From positions 915-6,335 of the forward strand of contig DOPG01000107.1 of the NCBI GenBank assembly GCA_003513555.1: a stretch of DNA of 5,421 bases, given 5' to 3'. A program made the translations under genes and the position numbers. Below the pieces are notes generated by a model. The model was not told the origin of the DNA. It searched no databases and worked only from the letters and a program-made list of their open reading frames with translations. Within the stretch, counting starts at the first letter, position 1; each line of letters starts with the position of its first letter. Shown one piece after another: positions 1 through 5,421 of this stretch. This DNA is from Rhodopirellula sp. GTDB taxonomy: Bacteria; Planctomycetota; Planctomycetia; Pirellulales; Pirellulaceae.

Positions 1-1290
1 GACGAACCATCGATTGGTTTGCATCCCGCTGATCATGATCGGCTACTCGATTGCCTGCGCGAGCTGCAAACGCAGGGGAACACTGTGGTTGTCGTCGAGC
101 ATGACGAAGCGACCATGCGTGCCGCTGACTTCCTTGTGGACATTGGTCCTCAGGCAGGGAGGCATGGTGGGCGGATTATTAGTCAGGGTACGCCAGATCA
201 AGTGATGGGGGATCGGAAGAGCCTGACAGGAAAATATCTCAAGGGAACGCTCAGGGTTACCGAACCTAGACCCCGACGAGAATCAAAACGCGCCAACATG
301 ATGGTGATCAAGGGTGTGACCACTCACAATCTGAAAGGCGTCACTGCCAGGTTTCCGCTTGGTTGTTTGATTGGGGTGAGTGGTGTTTCTGGTAGTGGGA
401 AAAGTTCCCTCATCAATGATACGCTTTATCCCGCGTTGGCTAGGAAGCTGGGGCTCGCAGGGAATCGGCCGGGCCCGTTTCGTGGACTGACGGGCGGAAG
501 TCAAATCGATAAATTGATTCCCATTGACCAAACACCTATTGGCCGAAGCGCCCGCAGTTGCCCTGCGACCTATTCGGGAGCATTGGATGAAATTCGCAAG
601 TTGTTCGCTGCAACCAAGGAGTCAAAGACGCGCGGCTTTACAGCAAGTCGATTCAGCTTCAACTCGGCAGCGGGACGATGCGAACTGTGCAAAGGTCACG
701 GAGTTGAAAAAATTGAGATGAATTTTCTCAGCGATCTTCACGTACCTTGCACACGGTGTGGTGGAAAGCGTTTTAATCGGCAAACTCTGCAAGTGCGGTT
801 TAAAGATGCGACTGTGGCTGACGTGCTCGCAATGTCGATTGATCAGGCAGCCGAATTTTTCCAAAACGTGAGTAAGCTATCGCGGCTGCTCGGCTCGCTC
901 CAGGAGGTGGGGCTTGGATATCTGCATCTCGGCCAGGCCAGCACCACGTTAAGTGGAGGTGAAGCGCAGCGGATCAAGCTGGGGACGGAATTGGCAAGGA
1001 CTTCGACGGGCAAGACGTTGTATCTGCTGGATGAGCCAACGACAGGTTTGCACTTTGCCGATGTGCAGAGACTGTGCAATGTGTTGCAACGTTTGGTTGA
1101 TGCCGGTAATACGGTGATCGTCATCGAGCACAATTTCGACCTGCTGGCGGCTTGCGACTGGATGATTGACTTGGGACCGACGGGTGGCAAAGGGGGTGGC
1201 GAAATCCTTGCGGAGGGGACACCCGAGCAGGTTGCCTGTGTTTCTGAAAACGCGACTGGTCGTTATTTGAAGTCGGCGTTAACGGGTTAG
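1..1290 (+). CDS. uvrA: UvrA-type excinuclease ABC subunit A, C-terminal part (5' end outside window)
   Basis: UvrA is the DNA-damage-sensing ATPase of nucleotide excision repair; as a dimer it loads UvrB at lesions in the cytoplasm. The frame is open from base 1 and ends at TAG 1288-1290, giving 429 residues. It opens inside the Walker B of the first ABC module (DEPSIGLHP, residues 1-9), followed by its H-loop (VVEHDE, H34). The second module holds Walker A GVSGSGKSS (128-136), the IDQTPIGR segment (175-182), a four-cysteine zinc finger (C227, C230, C250, C253), signature LSGGEAQR (317-324), Walker B LYLLDEPTTGLH (340-351) and H-loop H377. All key residues are present, so this half should be active. 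A canonical protein is about 950 residues, so about half is missing to the left. Details such as IGRSARS in place of the usual PRS, and ELARTSTGKTLY, recall the double-length tandem UvrA proteins of planctomycetes; the window cannot decide. The ATG- or TTG-initiated frames near base 19 are not real starts. Confidence 0.95.
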   Translation, partial: DEPSIGLHPADHDRLLDCLRELQTQGNTVVVVEHDEATMRAADFLVDIGPQAGRHGGRIISQGTPDQVMGDRKSLTGKYLKGTLRVTEPRPRRESKRANMMVIKGVTTHNLKGVTARFPLGCLIGVSGVSGSGKSSLINDTLYPALARKLGLAGNRPGPFRGLTGGSQIDKLIPIDQTPIGRSARSCPATYSGALDEIRKLFAATKESKTRGFTASRFSFNSAAGRCELCKGHGVEKIEMNFLSDLHVPCTRCGGKRFNRQTLQVRFKDATVADVLAMSIDQAAEFFQNVSKLSRLLGSLQEVGLGYLHLGQASTTLSGGEAQRIKLGTELARTSTGKTLYLLDEPTTGLHFADVQRLCNVLQRLVDAGNTVIVIEHNFDLLAACDWMIDLGPTGGKGGGEILAEGTPEQVACVSENATGRYLKSALTG

Positions 1291-1530
1291 TTACCAGTTC
1301 AATGATCTTGGTCTTTGAAGCGGATAAGAAGAGTTGCAATAGGAATGGAACCAATTGTGGGTCGGTTCTCGCTATTCACTCGTCCGTCATCAGGTCTTAG
1401 TTTGGACTTTCTTTCAGTTACTGGATAAGGTGGGTTCTCGATTCCGCGTGAGGCTGTGAGATGGGAAGACATGTGTGCGATTTTTTGCAGGGTCATCGAT
1501 TTTAGTTGCCTCGTCCGTTAACTTGGCGAC
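1291..1530. other. Intergenic region between uvrA and the rhomboid-like gene
   Basis: No convincing gene is seen in these 240 bases on either strand. It holds a weak hairpin right after the uvrA stop (1298-1319) and a second small stem, GAACC 1348-1352 with GGTTC 1364-1368, that has no T-run. A poor sigma-70-like pair, TTGGAC 1402-1407 and GATAAG 1424-1429 with a 16-base spacer, could lie in the promoter of the downstream gene but matches the consensus only 3/6 and 4/6. A 16-codon frame starts at ATG 1471 and stops at TAA 1519-1521, in frame with the downstream gene. Confidence 0.6.
1298..1319 (+). terminator. Weak hairpin after uvrA, possible terminator
   Basis: TTCAA (1298-1302) pairs with TTGAA (1315-1319). 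After a T-T mismatch, GAT (1304-1306) pairs with GTC (1311-1313) around the loop CTTG. It begins seven bases after the uvrA stop codon, where a terminator would sit. The stem is AT-rich and no T-run follows, so as an intrinsic terminator it is weak; it may be chance. Confidence 0.2.
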
Positions 1531-2364
1531 TTGCCTCATTTGCTCGAATCATGGTTTTCCAACGTGCTTGAACGATTAGATCGTATTGTCCGACCCATTG
1601 CTGTCCCGAACTTGACGATGTTTATCATCGGGGGTCAGTTACTGATGTTTTTGGCATCGCTGAATGATCCCAGTTTGCTTGGCGATCGTGAGACGCCCGG
1701 GCGAGCCTTGTTGGTTTGGGACCTGGTGCTGACTGGCGAAGTTTGGCGATTGTTGACCTTCTTTTTCGTTCCTTTCACGCGTGATCCAATCTTCCTGTTG
1801 TTTGCCTATTTGATCTTTTACATGATGGGAAATGCTTTGGAGGCCTATTGGGGGGTGGTTAGGTACAACGTCTTTCTTTGGCTTGGGGCGGTCTTAACGA
1901 TCGCAGCCGCGGGGGTCGTTCGTAATCAACCATTTGACGCCAGCTTCCTTCAGGGGACTGTGTTTCTCGCTTTTGCTACCATGAACCCGGACTTCGAGTT
2001 GCGGCTTTTCTTTGTACTTCCGGTCAAGGTCAAGTGGCTCGCAATGATTCAGGTGGCGGGGTATCTGATGGCAATGTTAGGTGGTGCTTGGTCGGTGACA
2101 TTAATGGTTTTAGCTTCGATTGGTAATTATCTGATTTTCTTCGGGCCGGGGTTGCTGGGACGGGTACGTAACACGGCGAGGAGAGCGAAGTGGGAACGAC
2201 AGCAATTAGACATGTCCGCATTGCCCAGGCATACCTGTACGACTTGTGGTGTCGATAGCAATGTTGATCCCAAAATGGACTTCAGATATTGCTCGAAATG
2301 CGAGGGTGAGCACGCGTACTGCACTGCTCATCTCAAGGACCACCAGTGTATTTCTACGCAGTGA
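1531..2364 (+). CDS. Rhomboid-like polytopic membrane protein without catalytic dyad, C-terminal zinc-type module
   Basis: A 277-residue membrane protein of the rhomboid fold, most like uncharacterised planctomycete proteins. About six hydrophobic segments are visible, near residues 29-44, 71-82, 86-103, 112-130, 138-151 and 159-208 (the last probably two helices). Rhomboid-like marks are GEVWRLLTFFFVPF (69-82), matching the WR loop motif, and GNALEAYWG (100-108). The GxSG serine motif is absent: the equivalent stretch appears to be QGTVFLAFATMNPD (141-154). The final helix, ASIGNYLIFFGP (195-206), has no catalytic histidine, so proteolysis is not expected. A basic linker (211-224) leads to a Cys/His tail, with C236, C239, C254, C257, C264, H267, H271 and C273 as likely zinc ligands. 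By the positive-inside pattern the tail is probably cytoplasmic. The start is uncertain: TTG 1531 is the first start codon after an in-frame stop at 1519-1521, GTG 1564 is an alternative, and the first ATG (1618) would cut into the first helix. None has a clear ribosome binding site. Function unknown. Confidence 0.85.
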   Translation: MPHLLESWFSNVLERLDRIVRPIAVPNLTMFIIGGQLLMFLASLNDPSLLGDRETPGRALLVWDLVLTGEVWRLLTFFFVPFTRDPIFLLFAYLIFYMMGNALEAYWGVVRYNVFLWLGAVLTIAAAGVVRNQPFDASFLQGTVFLAFATMNPDFELRLFFVLPVKVKWLAMIQVAGYLMAMLGGAWSVTLMVLASIGNYLIFFGPGLLGRVRNTARRAKWERQQLDMSALPRHTCTTCGVDSNVDPKMDFRYCSKCEGEHAYCTAHLKDHQCISTQ

Positions 2365-2513
2365 TGGACTGCTGCTGGTGAGTGCGGTCGAGATTCTGCA
2401 ACAGATCGTCAGTCATGATGCGGACGGTTTTCATTTTTCTGAAGGGTTAGCAGGCAGGGACCCGAGTGAATCAAGCCGACGCTCGTGCGGAAGCTTTGTA
2501 GCCAAGGGCTGGC
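2365..2513. other. Gap between convergent genes
   Basis: These 149 bases separate the 3' ends of the rhomboid-like gene and purN. A + strand reading frame crosses the gap but overlaps both flanking genes and has no recognisable product. The only structure seen is the hairpin at its right edge. Confidence 0.6.
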
Positions 2514-2520
2514 TTAGCTT
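2491..2520 (-). terminator. Imperfect hairpin over the purN stop codon, possible terminator
   Basis: An inner stem AGCCA (2500-2504) with TGGCT (2510-2514) closes a five-base loop. An outer stem AAGCT (2491-2495) with AGCTT (2516-2520) flanks it, with an uneven internal loop (TTGT against T). It includes the purN TAA (2514-2516). Because it is a near-palindrome it could act on transcripts from either side of this convergent junction. There is no T-run on either strand, so an intrinsic terminator is not well supported. Confidence 0.25.
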
Positions 2521-3143
2521 GGTGGATTTCGTTGCGAGTGTTGCCGGACCGCTGATGCAGCTTCTAGCAAAGCCGTGGGTAAGGCTTCGCATTCGAGTTG
2601 GAATACACGCGATGCTAGAGAGTCGGCGGTGTCGTCGTTGGCAACAAGACAGCAGCGTTGCAGGATGATCGGTCCATTATCGTAGTCATTGTCAACGTAA
2701 TGAACGGTGCAACCACTGAATTGCACACCGCGGTCCAGAGCAGCTTGGTGGACCCGGTGACCGTACATTCCCTCGCCGCCGAAACTGGGTAGCAGTGACG
2801 GGTGGATATTGATGACGCGTCCGGCGTAGTCCGGGGGGATGCGCACGTGCTTGAGAAATCCAGCCATCACGACGAGTTCGATTCCTTTTGTTCGGCAGGG
2901 GCCGAACATTGCTTCGGTATAGGCATCTGGGTCGGGGTAAGCTGATTTGAGAACCACGCTTGTTTCGATGCCCGCATCGGATGCAACCTTGACACCACGG
3001 ACCTTACTGCTGCTGCTTAGGGCGAGTTGCAGTGCGACACCCGGCAGCATTCCTTGTTGCTGATGGTCGATCAGATTCTGTAGCGAACGCCCGCCCCCAC
3101 TCAAAAAAATAGCAATGGGCACTGTGGTATTCGTTGCGGTCAT
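2514..3143 (-). CDS. purN: Phosphoribosylglycinamide formyltransferase
   Basis: This cytoplasmic enzyme transfers a formyl group from 10-formyltetrahydrofolate to glycinamide ribonucleotide (GAR), the third step of purine synthesis. The 209 residues match the usual length of the short bacterial form (about 190-215). The fold begins with the strand and glycine-rich loop PIAIFLSGGGRSLQN (9-23). The folate-site region carries VVMAGFLKHV (91-100) and NIHPSLLP (112-119), with the catalytic pair N112 and H114. The catalytic aspartate is D155 in DYDNGPIILQ (153-162). GGEGMYGHRVHQAAL (122-136) is an insertion typical of the branch that has GKGMYG rather than the E. coli-type sequence. The start ATG (3143-3141) overlaps the stop of ileS by four bases and is preceded by AAGG at seven bases, so it is well supported. 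The glycine-rich loop has Ser (S20) where E. coli PurN has the Asn of SGNGSNLQ, which looks like a lineage variant. The pairing with ileS points to co-transcription. Confidence 0.95.
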   Translation of the reverse strand: MTATNTTVPIAIFLSGGGRSLQNLIDHQQQGMLPGVALQLALSSSSKVRGVKVASDAGIETSVVLKSAYPDPDAYTEAMFGPCRTKGIELVVMAGFLKHVRIPPDYAGRVINIHPSLLPSFGGEGMYGHRVHQAALDRGVQFSGCTVHYVDNDYDNGPIILQRCCLVANDDTADSLASRVFQLECEALPTALLEAASAVRQHSQRNPPS

Positions 3144-5421
3144 TCTTGTACCTTTTTTACGTATACCTCGCCCGCGTCAGTAGACACTGCATCAACGCCA
3201 TCCATCTGTGAGGTGGCGAGGAGGGTTGCGAGCGTTTCCTGGCAGATCATCTCGCGGTGTTCTTCGATCGCCGCATTCACCATCTCGTCCACTGGAACCA
3301 CGCTCACTGCGATCCGATCCTCGTAATCGCATTCAATTTCTTTGCGTTGGTTTTGGATACTGCGAATGATGTCTTTCGCGACACCCTCACGTCGTAGGTC
3401 GTCTGTCACTTCGGTGTTGAGGACGACAACACAACTTGGACCCTGAGCTGCAGCCCAGCCGTCTCGTGCTCTCAAACGCACCTCGATGTCTTCACTATCA
3501 AGGGTCAGTGGGCCATCAGGCAGTTCGATGGTTACAGTTCCGGTTTCCTGCAGAGCACTGAGCAACGCGTTGCCATCGGCAGCCTGTAAGGCCTTTTTCA
3601 CTGCGGGTACCTGCTTGCCCACCTTGGGGCCCAAGCGTTTGAAATTGGGGACTACCGTGTATTGCACGTATTGATCACCGTCAGTTGTGTACTCGACAGC
3701 TTTTACGTTCAATTCCTCCCGGATCAGGGCATTGTGGTTTTTTAACCATGCAATGCGAGCGTCGTCCGTGAGTACTACTTCCACTCGATTCAGCGGAAGT
3801 CTCACCTTGAGTTTCGCTTCAGCCCGCGCTGCGCGACCAAGCGATGCGATTTCTCGCAGAAGTGTCATCGATTCAGACAATTCCTCATCAATGTTGTGCT
3901 GCCTTGCTTCCGGATAGTCGCAGAGGTGAACGCTTTTTAGGGTTGAGCCGTCAAACGGACCGGTTAAGTTCTGCCAGAATGTTTCAGAAAGGAACGGCAC
4001 AAATGGTGCGATAAGTTTTGTTACTTCAAGCAGCGTTTCGTACAACGTCCAGTAGGCGTCGGATTTGTCTTGGGCATAATCCGCTGCATCTGCACTTGCC
4101 CAGAATCGGCTTCTGCTGCGACGCACGTACCAATTACTCAGGCCATCGACTAATGCGTTGATTGCCTGACACGCGTTGTAGTTGTCAAACGCATCCATTC
4201 GCTCAGTTACGATCTGGACGGTACGATTCAATTCAGAGAGGATCCACCGATCAATCTCACTTCGTTCAGAGCCCGGGCGATAATCGGGTGCGGTTGCCAA
4301 GGATTCTTGACTTAGTTGGTCATCTGCGCCGTCTGCAGATGTTGGATCGAATCCATCAATTTCGGCATAGATTGAGAAAAAACTTGCGACATTCCAAAGC
4401 CGCAACAAAAATTCCGGGATGGATTCTTTGATGGATTGTTCACGGTACCGGATTGCGGTCCATGGCGGTTGGCCGGCAAAGAAAAACCAACGTAAAGCAT
4501 CGGCGCCATACTTTTCAAAAATCTCATTCGGCTCACGGTAATTACGCAAGCTCTTACTCATTTTGTTGCCATCCTCACCGAGCATCAGTCCTAGAACAAT
4601 GCAGTTGCGATAGGGGTGTGGGTAGGCTTCGTCGGCTTTGAGTGGCTTCTCGCGATTTGTTGCGGCGCTGCTTTCCTCGTGGATGTTTGCCCCCTTGCCG
4701 AATAGCATCGTACTGATCGCAAGCTGACTATAGAACCATCCGCGGGTCTGATCCAATGCCTCGCTGATGAAATCGGCAGGAAACTGGTCCTGAAATGATT
4801 CGTTATTCTGATGTGGCCAACCCCACTGAGCAAATGGCATGGCACCACTGTCATACCAACAATCAATGACCTCCGTGACCCGCTTCATCCGTCCCCCGTC
4901 TGCGAACGGCGAGGAATAGGTCAGTGCGTCGATGTAGGGTTTGTGTACTCGCAGATCATCCACAAGCTCCGGGTTTGCTGCCTTTGCTTCCTCCCATACC
5001 TCAGTACCTTGCAGGCCAGGTTTGCTCAGCACCTCTTCATAACTTCCCATGGCTTCCATGCGACCGGTCTGGTTGCAGACCCAAATCGGGAGTGGTGTGC
5101 CCCAGTAACGCTCTCGCGACAAGGCCCAATCGACGTTGGACTCAAGGAAGTTTCCGAAACGGCCATCCTGAATATGCTCAGGTGACCAACCAATTTTCGA
5201 GTTGTTTTCGAGCATCAGATCGCGAAACTTCGTCGTTTTGATGAACCAACTGCGACGCGGATATTGGATTAGTGGATCTTGAGAAGCACGCCAGCAAAAT
5301 GGGTAGTCGTGCAGGTATTGTTCTTGATGCAGCAGTTTGCCAGCATCTTTTAGTTGCCGGGTCAGCGGTTTGTCTGCTTCCTTGACCCACGTGCCTTCCA
5401 TTGGGGGAAAGTCAGAGGTGA
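3140..5421 (-). CDS. ileS: Isoleucyl-tRNA synthetase, C-terminal two thirds (5' end outside window)
   Basis: A class I synthetase that activates isoleucine with ATP and charges tRNA-Ile in the cytoplasm, with hydrolytic editing of valine. The frame is open to the right edge, so the ATG at 5401 is internal; numbering here starts from it (753 residues to TGA 3142-3140). Visible in order: the end of the editing insertion (GTWVKEAD, 3-10); PFCWR (34-38) and the catalytic-core return with DWALSRERYWGTPLP (91-105); WYDSGAMPFAQWG (182-194); ALDQTRGWFYSQLA (215-228); the ATP-binding loop KMSKS (280-284); and the tRNA-binding helical domain with NWYVRRSRSRFW (423-434) and PFVPFLSE (466-473). The C-terminal part (from about 500) carries LRREGVAKDIIRSIQNQRK (669-687) and has no CxxC...CxxC zinc finger. 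This is the eukaryote-like type 2 architecture rather than the E. coli type. The HIGH motif and most of the editing domain lie outside the window. ileS is followed by purN with a four-base overlap. Confidence 0.97.
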   Translation of the reverse strand, partial: TSDFPPMEGTWVKEADKPLTRQLKDAGKLLHQEQYLHDYPFCWRASQDPLIQYPRRSWFIKTTKFRDLMLENNSKIGWSPEHIQDGRFGNFLESNVDWALSRERYWGTPLPIWVCNQTGRMEAMGSYEEVLSKPGLQGTEVWEEAKAANPELVDDLRVHKPYIDALTYSSPFADGGRMKRVTEVIDCWYDSGAMPFAQWGWPHQNNESFQDQFPADFISEALDQTRGWFYSQLAISTMLFGKGANIHEESSAATNREKPLKADEAYPHPYRNCIVLGLMLGEDGNKMSKSLRNYREPNEIFEKYGADALRWFFFAGQPPWTAIRYREQSIKESIPEFLLRLWNVASFFSIYAEIDGFDPTSADGADDQLSQESLATAPDYRPGSERSEIDRWILSELNRTVQIVTERMDAFDNYNACQAINALVDGLSNWYVRRSRSRFWASADAADYAQDKSDAYWTLYETLLEVTKLIAPFVPFLSETFWQNLTGPFDGSTLKSVHLCDYPEARQHNIDEELSESMTLLREIASLGRAARAEAKLKVRLPLNRVEVVLTDDARIAWLKNHNALIREELNVKAVEYTTDGDQYVQYTVVPNFKRLGPKVGKQVPAVKKALQAADGNALLSALQETGTVTIELPDGPLTLDSEDIEVRLRARDGWAAAQGPSCVVVLNTEVTDDLRREGVAKDIIRSIQNQRKEIECDYEDRIAVSVVPVDEMVNAAIEEHREMICQETLATLLATSQMDGVDAVSTDAGEVYVKKVQE
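3151..3158 (-). promoter_or_regulatory. Ribosome binding site of purN inside the ileS 3' end
   Basis: Read on the - strand, AAAAAAGG ends seven bases before the purN ATG; AAGG is a partial Shine-Dalgarno match. It lies within the last ileS codons (VKKVQE), so ribosomes finishing ileS would uncover or reuse it. This supports the ATG at 3143 and translational coupling through the ATGA overlap. Confidence 0.5.

Noticed and set aside
843..1190. 115-residue - strand frame inside uvrA, and similar antisense frames inside ileS
   Set aside because: These lie fully antisense to strongly conserved genes and carry no domain; they are frame shadows.
1402..1429. Sigma-70-like promoter TTGGAC / GATAAG
   Set aside because: The match is only 3/6 and 4/6, about 100 bases before the start codon; this is too weak to list as a promoter.
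1299..1496. 65-residue - strand open frame in the uvrA downstream gap
   Set aside because: It has no recognisable motif or ribosome binding site, and its low-complexity-like residue mix is what chance non-coding sequence gives.
1379..1518. Direct repeat CTCGTCCGT at 1379-1387 and 1510-1518
   Set aside because: Two copies of nine bases 131 apart, with no extension or third copy, is probably chance.
2246..2668. 140-residue + strand open frame across the convergent gap
   Set aside because: It overlaps the rhomboid-like gene and the purN 3' end in another frame, and its translation shows no domain or coherent composition.
5399..5401. ATG as the start of ileS
   Set aside because: The frame stays open to the window edge, and the residues after it belong to the middle of IleRS (end of the editing domain), so it is an internal methionine.

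Overview
The window looks like chromosomal core sequence from a planctomycete, most likely of the Rhodopirellula/Pirellulales type. That placement rests on recalled protein resemblance (an IleRS and a PurN of planctomycete flavour, and a rhomboid-like membrane protein with a C-terminal cysteine/histidine tail). It also fits the weak or absent Shine-Dalgarno signals and a TTG start. GC content is moderate. There is no sign of a mobile element, CRISPR array, tRNA or rRNA.

Layout: (1) 1-1290, + strand, is the C-terminal 429 residues of a UvrA-type ABC ATPase, cut by the left window edge. (2) 1291-1530 is a non-coding gap with a weak hairpin just after the uvrA stop and a short leader-like reading frame. 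(3) 1531-2364, + strand, is a polytopic rhomboid-like protein that lacks the catalytic Ser and His and ends in a zinc-binding-like Cys/His module. (4) 2365-2513 is a short gap between convergent genes; an imperfect hairpin overlaps the stop codon of the gene to its right. (5) 2514-3143, - strand, is purN. (6) 3140-5421, - strand, is the C-terminal two thirds of ileS, cut by the right window edge.

How the genes relate: ileS and purN overlap by four bases (ATGA) and so form a translationally coupled pair, joining isoleucine charging of tRNA to a purine-synthesis step. uvrA (nucleotide excision repair or a relative) and the rhomboid-like gene point the opposite way; the 240-base gap between them suggests they may be separate transcription units. 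All four genes are readable without frameshifts. I see no defence or otherwise new multi-gene system here. The least ordinary item is the inactive rhomboid-like protein with its zinc-type tail.
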